A stretch of 64,000 bases of DNA, from positions 1-64,000 of the forward strand of contig JAQBNS010000097.1 in NCBI GenBank assembly GCA_028288405.1, written 5' to 3'. Below, in pieces: positions 16,610 to 24,471 of this stretch. Position numbers and translations under genes: made by a program. Under the pieces are notes generated by a model. It saw only the letters and a program-made list of their open reading frames with translations, did not search any database and was not told where the DNA came from. This DNA comes from Chitinophagaceae bacterium. Its GTDB lineage: Bacteria; Bacteroidota; Bacteroidia; Cytophagales; Cytophagaceae. Positions within the stretch are counted from its first letter, which is position 1. Every line of letters begins with the position of its first letter.

Positions 16610-16804
16610 ATGAACGGTACTATCAGAGCCAATATTCAACCAGGAGCTCGTGTTAAAATTGTATTGAAGAAAGATCAGAAAACAGGTACTCTTACAGAAG
16701 GGATTGTCAAAGACCTGTTAACCAGCGTGCCTAAACATCATCGTGGCATCAAAGTGCGTCTGCAGGACGGACAGATCGGAAGGGTACAGGAAATTTTAGA
16801 GTAA
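16610..16804 (+). CDS. ywbE: YwbE family protein
   Basis: The 64-residue protein matches the YwbE/DUF2196 family over its whole length: MNGTIRANIQPGARVKIVLK, then GTLTEGIVKDLLTSVPKHHRGIKVRL and DGQIGRVQEIL. These are small beta-rich proteins of unknown function, probably nucleic-acid or ribosome associated in view of their SH3-like sequence pattern (an inference). It is a single gene between the beta-helix protein and DUF6526. Confidence 0.88.
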   Translation: MNGTIRANIQPGARVKIVLKKDQKTGTLTEGIVKDLLTSVPKHHRGIKVRLQDGQIGRVQEILE

Positions 16805-16832
16805 AGACAGAACTTCAAGTGCAACACATTTA

Positions 16833-16885
16833 TTTTTTGTAAAGTAAATAGCATAGCTTGTTTTTTTCTTTTTCTTTACAAAAAA
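16833..16885. repeat. 12-bp inverted repeat between ywbE and the DUF6526 gene
   Basis: TTTTTTGTAAAG (16833-16844) is perfectly repeated inverted as CTTTACAAAAAA (16874-16885), with 29 bases between. The right arm ends nine bases before the ATG at 16895, where it could mask the ribosome entry region in an RNA hairpin. Confidence 0.55.
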
Positions 16886-16894
16886 TCCAAACTA

Positions 16895-17335
16895 ATGGCG
16901 GTTCAAAATTACAAGCACCACGTCCGATACTATACCACACATCATTTTATCTTTTACCCGGTTGTATTAGCAGGGGCGAGTGTATGCGGTTACTTCGCTT
17001 TGATGACAGAAAGCAGACACCGTTTGATTTGGATGGCTATCACCGGAACGCTATTGGTGATTGCCTGGCTGTCTTATATCTTGAGACAACATTATGCACT
17101 GAATAATCAGAATCGAATCGTGAGGTTAGAAATGCGTTTCCGTTATTATGTATTGACGCAGAAAAGATTTGAACTCCTGGAATCACAGCTTTCTTTTGGG
17201 CAAATAGCCGCATTGCGTTTTGCCTGTGATGAAGAATTACCAGACTTGATACAGCGTACGTTAAAAGAAAACCTATCTCCGGACGACATTAAAAAAAGCA
17301 TTCGTGTATGGTTGCCTGATCACATGCGCGTTTAA
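16895..17335 (+). CDS. DUF6526 membrane protein
   Basis: The 146-residue protein has two membrane spans (HFIFYPVVLAGASVCGYFAL and LIWMAITGTLLVIAWLSYIL) and the family signature: RIVRLEMRFRYY, then QIAALRFACDEELPDL, and KKSIRVWLPDHMRV at the very end. The role is unknown. The opening MAVQNYKHHVRYY is also typical. A long inverted repeat occupies its leader. Confidence 0.8.
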   Translation: MAVQNYKHHVRYYTTHHFIFYPVVLAGASVCGYFALMTESRHRLIWMAITGTLLVIAWLSYILRQHYALNNQNRIVRLEMRFRYYVLTQKRFELLESQLSFGQIAALRFACDEELPDLIQRTLKENLSPDDIKKSIRVWLPDHMRV

Positions 17336-17391
17336 GTTATTATATGTCCTCAACCTGGTTTTAATATCCCGAAAATTCCATATCTTATACT

Positions 17392-17778
17392 ATGGAAACG
17401 ATTATTCTGAAACGATTTGACAGTCCGGTAGAAGCCAATATCGTAAGGGGTTTATTGGAGTCGAATGATATTTTTTGTTTTTTGCAGGATGAGCATTCTA
17501 TCGGTATGAATCCTCTTTACTCCAATGCGTTGGGTGGAATCAAGCTGATGGTTAGAACAGAGGATGCGGCAAGAGCTCATGCTTTGCTGCTTACCAATTC
17601 CGCAGAGCATAAATTACAATGTCCACAATGTGGCTTTCACGATGTACATTTTGTAACAGAGAAGCAAAACAAGCTCAACTGGTTTGCTATTTTTATTTCT
17701 TTGCTTTCGAGATCGCCGATGTATGTAAAAAAGAAGTACGAATGCAATACTTGCAAACACGTGTTTGAATTCGAATAA
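17392..17778 (+). CDS. DUF2007 (signal-transducing-type) protein with zinc ribbon
   Basis: Residues 1-66 form the DUF2007 alpha/beta domain (IILKRFDSPVEANIVRGLLESNDI through GGIKLMVRTEDAARAHALL), which resembles PII-like folds. Residues about 76-128 carry two CxxC pairs (CPQCG and CNTCKH), probably a zinc ribbon, with an intervening hydrophobic part. Ligand and partner are unknown. TATCTTAT at 17381-17388 is so close to the ATG that the message may be leaderless. Its stop codon directly abuts that of the convergent malQ gene. Confidence 0.8.
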   Translation: METIILKRFDSPVEANIVRGLLESNDIFCFLQDEHSIGMNPLYSNALGGIKLMVRTEDAARAHALLLTNSAEHKLQCPQCGFHDVHFVTEKQNKLNWFAIFISLLSRSPMYVKKKYECNTCKHVFEFE

Positions 17779-19293
17779 TTATTCTTCTTCTTTAGGTACT
17801 AAGCGGTTGTACATAGCCAATTGTTGTGTAATGATTTTAGATAAGTCAGAATTCAATGGGTCATTGGAATGCAAACGCCAGATCCAGTTTCCGTGCATCG
17901 TGCCGGGTCTGTTCATGATCGCTTCCTGTCCTAAACCGAGCATGTCCTGCACAGGCCATATCGCCACTTGAGAAACAGAGGAAATGGCCATGCGTATAAA
18001 ATCTCTATGACAAGTTTCTGCGGTAACTGTTTTGTCAAAATAGAGAGAAATATTTTCCTTCTTCTCTTCGTTTACTTCGTGATCATACCAACCTCGCACC
18101 GTATTGTTATCATGTGTACCCGTATAGACTATACCATGCGGTACATGATGATGCGGACTGTGGATGCTGTCAGGTGTATATTCCGTAAAGGCAAATTGTA
18201 AAATTTTCATTCCCGGAAGGTGAAATTCATCCATGATGTTCCACACCGGTTGATCGATGTCTCCCAAATCTTCTGCGATGAATGGTAAATCTTCATAATG
18301 CGTTTTCAACGTTTTGAAGAAATCTCTTCCCGGACCTTTCATCCATTTCCCATTTTGAGCGGTATGTTCAGAAGCATCCACTTCCCAAAAGGCAGAGAAT
18401 GCACGGAAGTGATCCAGTCTTACAATGTCGCACATATTCAGCGTTTGTTTGATGCGATTCACCCACCAGATGTACTGGTCTTTTTTTAATTCAGACCAGC
18501 GGAAAATCGGCATGCCCCAGAGTTGACCGGTTTCGGAAAACAAGTCCGGAGGTACACCGCATACTTTAGCCGGTCGTTTATCGAAATGTAACTTGAAATA
18601 ATTGGGGTGCATCCACACGTCACTGCTGTCATGACTTACATAGAAAGGCATATCACCGATGAGGCGAATGTTTTTTGTTTTACAATAAGCCCGTAATTCA
18701 TCGAGTTGGCGAAAGAATAAGTATTGTAGAAATTTTTCTCTGTAAATTTCCACGTCCAGTGTTCGGGTTATTTTTCTCAATGCATCGGGCTCACGATCCC
18801 TTATACCTGTCGGCCAATCGAGCCACCAGCAATCGTTATAATGTTTCTTCAGTGCTAAAAACAAGGCAAAATCATTGAGCCAGTGTTTGTTTTTTTTACA
18901 AAAGAGCAGATAGTCTTGTTGGTTTTGTTGTTGAAAGGCCTGAAAGGCTTTTTCATACAAAGCTGTTTTATAAGGGTGCACTTTGTCAAACTCTACTTTG
19001 TGTTCTTCAAAGGAAGGCGGTTGCAGATCAGATGCCTCCAGTAATTTTTCTTTCACCAATCCATCTAAACTGATGTACAAGGGATTTCCGGCAAAAGCCG
19101 ACAAACAACTGTAAGGAGAATATCCTCTGCCTGCATCGGTATAGTTTAGGGGAAGAGTTTGCCAGAAATGAATTCCAGTGCGTTCGAGAAAATCGGCAAA
19201 GGCATAAGCAGATGGTCCGAAATCACCGATTCCATGCGGAGTATATAAAGAAGAAATGTGGAGGATGACACCACTGCTTCGGGGTAGTTCCAT
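17779..19293 (-). CDS. malQ: 4-alpha-glucanotransferase (amylomaltase, GH77)
   Basis: The 504-residue protein has the usual length of bacterial amylomaltase. It opens ELPRSSGVILHISSLYTPHGIG. The nucleophile aspartate is in IVRLDHFRAF (about 293), the acid/base glutamate in FIAEDLGDI (about 340), and the transition-state aspartate in YTGTHDNNTVRGWY (about 395). It transfers alpha-1,4-glucan segments in maltodextrin and glycogen metabolism. It is alone on its strand and converges on the DUF2007 gene with no gap, so the two transcripts must overlap. Confidence 0.95.
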   Translation of the reverse strand: MELPRSSGVILHISSLYTPHGIGDFGPSAYAFADFLERTGIHFWQTLPLNYTDAGRGYSPYSCLSAFAGNPLYISLDGLVKEKLLEASDLQPPSFEEHKVEFDKVHPYKTALYEKAFQAFQQQNQQDYLLFCKKNKHWLNDFALFLALKKHYNDCWWLDWPTGIRDREPDALRKITRTLDVEIYREKFLQYLFFRQLDELRAYCKTKNIRLIGDMPFYVSHDSSDVWMHPNYFKLHFDKRPAKVCGVPPDLFSETGQLWGMPIFRWSELKKDQYIWWVNRIKQTLNMCDIVRLDHFRAFSAFWEVDASEHTAQNGKWMKGPGRDFFKTLKTHYEDLPFIAEDLGDIDQPVWNIMDEFHLPGMKILQFAFTEYTPDSIHSPHHHVPHGIVYTGTHDNNTVRGWYDHEVNEEKKENISLYFDKTVTAETCHRDFIRMAISSVSQVAIWPVQDMLGLGQEAIMNRPGTMHGNWIWRLHSNDPLNSDLSKIITQQLAMYNRLVPKEEE

Positions 19294-19540
19294 GAATATA
19301 GGGTATTGAATAAGGCATATGCCCTCTTTAATTCTTCAAGAACCATGCAAAGAATATTTAAAGCATCGCTACTGTCCTAAGACCATAAGGGAGAGAAGGA
19401 AAGTGTTTGATGCATTGATTGGATTAAAAATAGCACCCACACAGTGGGCATTTAATTACTCATACTTCTCATCAGGTATTGAGGTTATTATTTTCCTTGA
19501 TTCAAAAATTTGTTACTTTGGTTCTAAGAGAAGAAAACAC

Positions 19541-20428
19541 ATGGAGTTCATCGATTATTACAAAACACTGGAACTGAACAAAAATGCTACGGATGCCGAC
19601 ATTAAGAAAGCATACCGTAAGCTGGCCAGAAAATACCACCCGGATTTGAATCCTAATGATGCCGCAGCTAAAGCGACGTTTCAGCGGATCAATGAAGCCA
19701 ATGAAGTGCTGAGTGATCCGGAGAAAAGAAAAAAATACGACAAGTACGGGAAGGATTGGCAGCACGGTGAACAATATGAGCAAGCGCGCCAACAGCAGCA
19801 AAGACAGCACAACACGAGCGGAGGGCAAGGCTTTTCAGGTTCGATGGGAGGAGAAGATTTTTCCGATTATTTCGAATCGTTGTTCGGTAGTGGCGGAGGA
19901 AGACGAGCACAGGCAAAATTTCGCGGACAAGATATACAAGCAGAATTGCAAATGAATTTGCGTGACGCATACACCACGCACCAGCAAACTATTAAAGTCG
20001 ATAAAAACATTCGCATTACAATTGCTGCCGGGGTAGAAAACGGACAAACCATCAAGGTCCCTAATCACGGTGGTCCTGGAGCGAATGGTGGCCCAAGCGG
20101 TGACTTGTACATTACCTTTACCATTACCAACGACACCAAATTCAAACGCGATGGAAATGATCTTTACACTACGGTTGATATAGATCTGTATACGGCGTTA
20201 CTGGGAGGAGAAATCATGGTAGACACGTTTGATGGTGGAAAGGTAAAACTTACCGTAAAACCGGAAACACAGAACGGCACCAAAGTAAAATTGAAAGGCA
20301 AAGGTTTTCCTGTATATAAGAAAGACGGACAGTTCGGTGATTTGTACCTCACCTATCAAGTGAAACTACCAACCAACCTGACGGAAAAAGAAAAAGAATT
20401 ATTCAAAGAGCTGGCAAACAAAAAGTAA
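19541..20428 (+). CDS. cbpA: DnaJ-class co-chaperone, CbpA type
   Basis: The 295-residue protein has a J domain (1-70) with HPD at 33-35, a Gly/Gln-rich linker (about 85-130, [14 protein letters not shown] and [14 protein letters not shown]), and the DnaJ C-terminal peptide-binding domains without the zinc-finger region, as in CbpA. It stimulates DnaK ATPase and delivers substrates. The ATG at 19541 begins the J domain; upstream in-frame sequence is not J-domain-like. One base separates it from cbpM. Confidence 0.92.
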   Translation: MEFIDYYKTLELNKNATDADIKKAYRKLARKYHPDLNPNDAAAKATFQRINEANEVLSDPEKRKKYDKYGKDWQHGEQYEQARQQQQRQHNTSGGQGFSGSMGGEDFSDYFESLFGSGGGRRAQAKFRGQDIQAELQMNLRDAYTTHQQTIKVDKNIRITIAAGVENGQTIKVPNHGGPGANGGPSGDLYITFTITNDTKFKRDGNDLYTTVDIDLYTALLGGEIMVDTFDGGKVKLTVKPETQNGTKVKLKGKGFPVYKKDGQFGDLYLTYQVKLPTNLTEKEKELFKELANKK

Positions 20429-20429
20429 T

Positions 20430-20726
20430 ATGGAAAAAGAACCCTTGATCTCCATCCAACAAGTTTGTACGCATTATAACATTGCGGTTTCATTCTTCGA
20501 CTCTTTGCAGGAATATGGCTTGATTGAAATCGTTACGATTGAAGAGACACAATTTATTCCGGTTGAAAAAATCAAAGACGTAGAGCGCATCTGGCATTTA
20601 CACGACGAACTGGACATTAACTTACCCGGTATCGAAGCCATCACTCACCTGTTGCAACAAATTGAAAGTATGCAGGGAGAATTGACAACACTAAAAAACA
20701 GACTCCAACGCTTTCAGGAAGAATAG
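20430..20726 (+). CDS. cbpM: Chaperone modulator CbpM
   Basis: The 98-residue protein is MerR-HTH-like: ISIQQVCTHYNIAVSFFDSLQEYGLI, then IEETQFIPVEKIKDVERIWHLHDELDINLPGIEAI and a C-terminal coiled coil (QQIESMQGELTTLKNRLQRF). CbpM binds the J domain of CbpA and inhibits its action. It sits one base behind cbpA and three bases ahead of the SET-domain gene, indicating tight co-translation. Confidence 0.88.
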   Translation: MEKEPLISIQQVCTHYNIAVSFFDSLQEYGLIEIVTIEETQFIPVEKIKDVERIWHLHDELDINLPGIEAITHLLQQIESMQGELTTLKNRLQRFQEE

Positions 20727-20729
20727 TAC

Positions 20730-21173
20730 ATGCAGCATAGTAATTTGTCGTATGAACAGGAAGCGGAATTTCTACAAGTAAAGGAATCGCAAATCCCGAA
20801 TGCCGGTAAAGGCTTATTTCTTTACGTAGAGAAAAAGAAAGGTGAAGTCGTGGCTTTATTCAGAGGGGAAGTTTTGTCTTATGAAAAAGCGGAACAAAGG
20901 GCGCTAAAAAACGAAGAGGGTTATTTTATCAATATGTCTAATGGTACCATCTTAGATTCCATGCATGTAGAATGCTTTGCCAAATACGCAAACGATGCCC
21001 ATGGCCTGGGAAAATCAAAATTCAAAAGTAACGCAGAAATTCAATTGAGCGGCAATCCTGATATCGTTTATCTGGTCGCTATGAGGGACATTAAAGCGGG
21101 AGAAGAAATTTTCACCAGTTACGGAAGGAAATACTGGAATAATTTTAAATCAAAAATGAAAGCGGTAGAGTAA
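20730..21173 (+). CDS. SET-domain protein (putative protein lysine methyltransferase)
   Basis: The 147-residue protein is essentially one SET domain: IPNAGKGLFLYVEKKKGEVV (SAM-binding start), a YINMSNGTILDS segment, FAKYANDAHG and SNAEIQL in place of the NHS-x-x-PN of eukaryotes, and the end motif GEEIFTSYGRKYW. Such proteins transfer methyl groups from SAM to lysine. Here it starts three bases after cbpM, so a substrate within the DnaK/CbpA chaperone system or something that binds it is the obvious hypothesis. Genuine methyltransferase activity is not certain. Confidence 0.8.
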   Translation: MQHSNLSYEQEAEFLQVKESQIPNAGKGLFLYVEKKKGEVVALFRGEVLSYEKAEQRALKNEEGYFINMSNGTILDSMHVECFAKYANDAHGLGKSKFKSNAEIQLSGNPDIVYLVAMRDIKAGEEIFTSYGRKYWNNFKSKMKAVE

Positions 21174-21214
21174 TACTTTAGAATTGAAACAGAATTTGCT
21201 GCTATCTTCTCTAT

Positions 21215-21889
21215 ATGAAAAGAAACAGAAGATTACTCACCAAGAAAAAGGTGCTATTCGTTTATCTGGGATTAATAATTTTGTTATTATCCTCTTGTGC
21301 ACCGACTGCTATTTCCTCAGACTATAATCGCTCGCTCAATTTTAAGGAGTACAAAACATTTGCCTGGTTACCCAAAACACATGATCCGAAGAACGACGGT
21401 CCTTTCGACAATCAAATTGTAGAGACTAACATCAAGAACCTCGGAAGTGGAGAATTGAAATCACGCGGTTACAAAGTCGATACGGATGAACCGGATTTAT
21501 TGATCGATTTTTATATTGATGTTGCCAATAAAGTAGATCATGTGACCACTCCTGTGTATGGTTATGCCTATAACTATAATGGTAATTTCACCGGACCGTA
21601 CAACAACAACATGTACTCTTATCGCAATTCATATTACAACAACAACTCTTACATCAATACGATGCCGGTAGTAGTTGGATATAGCAACCAGGATATTCCT
21701 TATGAAGAAGGAACGCTGACCATTCTAATTATCGATCGTAAAACAAATACTCTTATCTGGAAAGGCTGGTCTGTAGGCAGTGTAACAGATGAATCGAGTT
21801 TTGAGTACGAATTGCCCTCTGATATGAGAAGACTATTCAAGGAGTTTCCGGTACCGGTAATTGTGCAACCAAAACAGAAATCGAAATAA
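21215..21889 (+). CDS. DUF4136 lipoprotein
   Basis: The 224-residue protein has a lipoprotein signal (FVYLGLIILLLSSC, cysteine at about 28) and the DUF4136 domain: DYNRSLNFKEYKTFAWLP, LKSRGYKVDTDEPDLLIDFYI, then an asparagine/tyrosine-rich insert (about 112-150) and GTLTILIIDRKTNTLIWKGW with a terminal helix. The function is unknown; family members are envelope lipoproteins. A -7-like TATCTTC ends only five bases before the ATG, which suggests a leaderless or very short leader. It follows the cbpA-cbpM-SET set by 41 bases and may or may not belong to it. Confidence 0.85.
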   Translation: MKRNRRLLTKKKVLFVYLGLIILLLSSCAPTAISSDYNRSLNFKEYKTFAWLPKTHDPKNDGPFDNQIVETNIKNLGSGELKSRGYKVDTDEPDLLIDFYIDVANKVDHVTTPVYGYAYNYNGNFTGPYNNNMYSYRNSYYNNNSYINTMPVVVGYSNQDIPYEEGTLTILIIDRKTNTLIWKGWSVGSVTDESSFEYELPSDMRRLFKEFPVPVIVQPKQKSK

Positions 21890-21899
21890 CACAAATAAG

Positions 21900-21926
21900 A
21901 AAGCCAGTTTTAAGTAGGCTTTTTTA
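21900..21926 (+). terminator. Terminator of the DUF4136 gene
   Basis: AAGCC (21901-21905) pairs with GGCTT (21917-21921), followed by a T-run. The stem is short. Confidence 0.5.
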
Positions 21927-22120
21927 TTTGCTTCTTCTTTAATACAAAGGCTCCCAATAAGTTTGTATTTGGAGAAACCTGTGTCTGAACCTGATAAAAG
22001 ATAAAGGTGACACCAATGATAGAAAGAAGTGTTTGTGAATGACAAGTGATCAGCTTTTTTAATACACAAACTAAGTGATTCGGAAAAGATGATTATATTT
22101 AGACATAAAATCTCATCGAC

Positions 22121-22504
22121 ATGTACAGTACGCCTTTAACAAACCTGCTTTTATTTTACGGATTGTTTTTAATTGTCAGCGGTATTGTCTCCGTCATTTT
22201 TATTGGAATGAAAGCAAAAACGGCTTTGATTTCCGGAGGCACAGCAGGTGGGTTGGTTTTAGCGACAGCATTTTTGATTTCCGGAGGAGTAACCGCGGCA
22301 GCTTATGCAGGATTGCTTTTGTCTTTTGCTTTATTCGTCGTTTTTTCATGGAGAGCAACAAAAACGTTATTTCGTTTATTTGAAATTATTCCTACGGGTC
22401 ATGAAGAATTGAAAGGCAAAGGAATTGCTTTTCTAATCATTGCTTTAATGGCCGTAGTATCATTAATTGTTTTATTAATCCAGGTCGTTTTTTGGCACGC
22501 GTAG
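22121..22504 (+). CDS. TMEM14-like small membrane protein
   Basis: The 127-residue protein has four hydrophobic segments with glycine-rich turns (LFLIVSGIVSVIFIGM, ALISGGTAGGLVLATAFLISGG, AAYAGLLLSFALFVVF, FLIIALMAVVSLIVLLIQVVFW), the pattern of the TMEM14/UPF0136 family. The bacterial role is unknown. TATATTTA at 22093-22100 is a near-consensus -7 element 20 bases before the ATG. Confidence 0.65.
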   Translation: MYSTPLTNLLLFYGLFLIVSGIVSVIFIGMKAKTALISGGTAGGLVLATAFLISGGVTAAAYAGLLLSFALFVVFSWRATKTLFRLFEIIPTGHEELKGKGIAFLIIALMAVVSLIVLLIQVVFWHA

Positions 22505-22787
22505 ACAAAAATTTTAGATTAAAATAAGCTTACTATAAGGCAATTATAAAAGTTGGGAAAAAGGGAATAAACCTTCGTTACCTTTTGTCGTCTAATCTTC
22601 ACAAATGCAGCGCTACTAAAGATAACCGCGCTGCAAAAAAGAATTTTAACCCACAAGATGTAACACCTTTTAAGGCCTTTTGCCACAACGACTTTTAATA
22701 TGCTTAACTGCTGCAGTTAAGTTTCCAGGGCCTTGTCGTTTCGTTTTCTTTTCAAATTCGTATTTCAAACAATTAACCTATAATTCT
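22505..22787. other. Gap with two hairpins upstream of the SPFH operon
   Basis: TGCAGCGC (22606-22613) and GCGCTGCA (22628-22635) form one dyad, and CTTAACTG-CTG-CAGTTAAG (22703-22721) a second. They could be leader hairpins or operators of the 22788-24163 operon. No coding frame is convincing. Confidence 0.4.
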
Positions 22788-22907
22788 ATGATTAGACTTG
22801 CGTTAGCCATTGGCTTCATGGCCGTATTCGGCTTTGTTGCTTATGCTTTGGTTCTATTGCTTACCAAAGCCATGAAAGATAAAGACAATAACAAAGACAA
22901 CAACTAA
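22788..22907 (+). CDS. 39-residue single-span membrane peptide
   Basis: MIRLALAIGFMAVFGFVAYALVLLL is followed by a short charged tail rich in lysine, aspartate and asparagine. The start at 22788 is taken because upstream in-frame codons add a non-matching polar/hydrophobic mixture and overlap the hairpin region. It lies 20 bases ahead of the SPFH gene, so it is likely a small membrane partner in the same transcript. Confidence 0.55.
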   Translation: MIRLALAIGFMAVFGFVAYALVLLLTKAMKDKDNNKDNN

Positions 22908-22927
22908 TTTAAACCGACAAACAAACG

Positions 22928-24163
22928 ATGATACAGAACTACAAAAAAACCATCATAGTAGGTATCGCATTGATATTTGCTTTCATATTATTTTCCATCG
23001 TCAATCCTTTTAGCTGGAATGATGCGGGTAACAGAACAGTCGTAGAACGTGCCGATGGTACACAGATCGTACAGTTTGCACCGGGAGTTTTCTACGCAGG
23101 CTTTTTCTCTAAAGAAAAAGAATGGCCGAATCAAATTTCAGTCATGTATCAGGACTCTACTCCTAACTATGAATTGACGGACAACGGCATTGAGATCGGA
23201 CAAATCTCCGTACGATTCAATGACGCGACTACTTCTTCCATCAAAGGAATTACACAGTACATTTTGCCGCAAGACGAAAAGGAAATGATTGCGCTTCATA
23301 ACGCACACCGTGCTCCTTTGTCTTTGGTAACAAAACGTCTGGCTCCTTATACGAAAGAATGTTTGCAATCTTCGGCACAGTTGATGAGTTCAGAAATGCA
23401 CTACGGAGGTGGACGTGCTCAAATGGCGCAGGATTTCGGAGATCAGTTGAAAGAAGGTGTATACTTGTTAAGTGTTCAGGAAAAAATTGTATATGATAGT
23501 TTGGAAAAAGAAAACAAACGCATCTACGAAACAAAAATCCAATACGATCCGATAACTAAAGCACCTAAACGCAAAGTGTCTTCGATCAAAGAATATGGAA
23601 TCACAGTAGCAGATGCTGCGATTACTGATGTGGACTATGAAGAAAAAGTAGACATGATGTTGTCTAAGAAAATTGATGCGGCAACTAAAGCTTCTGTTTC
23701 TAAGCAAGAATTGATGACTGCACAGCAACAAGCCTTGACGGCGAAAGCAAAAGGTGAACAAGCCTTGGTAGAGATTGAGTACACGCAGAAACAAGAACAG
23801 ACCCGTCAAGTGGTAGAAGCACAAACGAAAGTTATGATTGCGGAACAAGACAAGATCCAGCAAAAGATTGCTTACGAAGGTGCGGTGTTGGAGGCTAAAA
23901 AAATCAAAGAGCTTGCCGATGCAGAAGCCTACTCAAAAGCTCGCGTCATGCAAGCCGACGGTGCCCTGGATAAAAAATTGAACGCATATATTGAAGTTCA
24001 AAAATCATGGGCCAGTGCCTTCGCCCAATACCAGGGGCAAGTTGCTCCTACCTATATGATGGGTGGCGGAACAGGTGGCGGTTACAATGCTGCACATAAT
24101 TTCATGGAGATCATGACCATGAAAGCGGCAAAGGATTTGAATTTGCAGATGCAGAATAAGTAA
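22928..24163 (+). CDS. SPFH/band 7 domain membrane protein
   Basis: The 411-residue protein has an N-terminal membrane anchor (IIVGIALIFAFILFSIV, about 8-25), a band 7/prohibitin-like domain (about 35-215), a long coiled coil (about 230-345, rich in Ala/Gln/Glu/Lys), and a glycine-rich stretch (MMGGGTGGGYN) near the C-terminus. SPFH proteins oligomerise into membrane microdomain scaffolds and often hold proteases or other partners; the partner here is unknown. It is preceded by the 39-residue membrane peptide. Confidence 0.85.
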   Translation: MIQNYKKTIIVGIALIFAFILFSIVNPFSWNDAGNRTVVERADGTQIVQFAPGVFYAGFFSKEKEWPNQISVMYQDSTPNYELTDNGIEIGQISVRFNDATTSSIKGITQYILPQDEKEMIALHNAHRAPLSLVTKRLAPYTKECLQSSAQLMSSEMHYGGGRAQMAQDFGDQLKEGVYLLSVQEKIVYDSLEKENKRIYETKIQYDPITKAPKRKVSSIKEYGITVADAAITDVDYEEKVDMMLSKKIDAATKASVSKQELMTAQQQALTAKAKGEQALVEIEYTQKQEQTRQVVEAQTKVMIAEQDKIQQKIAYEGAVLEAKKIKELADAEAYSKARVMQADGALDKKLNAYIEVQKSWASAFAQYQGQVAPTYMMGGGTGGGYNAAHNFMEIMTMKAAKDLNLQMQNK

Positions 24164-24181
24164 TCATAGTCTAATAAAAGT

Positions 24182-24216
24182 AAAGAGCTCTCGTAATATT
24201 ACGAGAGCTCTTTTTA
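24182..24216. terminator. Perfect 32-bp palindrome terminator
   Basis: AAAGAGCTCTCGTAAT (24182-24197) is followed at once by its exact reverse complement (24198-24213), then TTT. It starts 18 bases after the SPFH stop. Confidence 0.85.
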
Positions 24217-24244
24217 TTTAAACCAAGTTTTTCATGCGAACCTC

Positions 24245-24278
24245 TTACTTTTCTTTTGATCACCCAAAAGAAAAGTAA
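24245..24278. repeat. 14-bp inverted repeat TTACTTTTCTTTTG...CAAAAGAAAAGTAA
   Basis: The perfect inverted repeat has a six-base loop (atcacc). From memory, near-identical sequence is scattered in many bacterial genomes as an intergenic repeat; this copy stands in a 308-base gap between convergent genes. Confidence 0.6.
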
Positions 24279-24304
24279 CAAAAGAAAAGGGTGCCCTCAA
24301 AAGC

Positions 24305-24372
24305 AATGTCTGTAGCCATTGTGGTTCTTTACAGCGCACGTAGTTAATTGATAAGAATGTCTACAGACATTC
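24305..24372. repeat. Nested dyads around AATGTCTGTAG / CTACAGACATT
   Basis: GAATGTCTACAGACATTC (24355-24372) is a perfect palindrome with a two-base centre, and its right half also pairs with AATGTCTGTAG at 24305-24315. Alternative pairings are possible. The role is unknown. Confidence 0.45.
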
Positions 24373-24442
24373 GCTCGTTTCCTGGAAGCCTGCCGTACCA
24401 TACTTTAGTGCAAGATTATAATAAAATCAAAAGAATTATTAT

Positions 24443-24470
24443 AACTAACAACTAACAACTAACAACTAAC
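24443..24470. repeat. Four tandem AACTAAC heptamers
   Basis: Four exact seven-base copies, preceded by AATTATTAT, end one base before the stop codon of the minus-strand gene at 24472. The same word and the same flank recur at 39353, also just behind a minus-strand gene. Confidence 0.9.
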
Positions 24471-24471
24471 A

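Noticed and set aside
19319-19540. 74-codon N-terminal extension of CbpA
   Set aside because: The extension starts within the promoter region, has no J-domain relation, and the ATG at 19541 starts the J domain exactly.
24300-24420. tRNA or small RNA gene
   Set aside because: The palindromes do not form a cloverleaf and no CCA end or T-loop consensus is seen.
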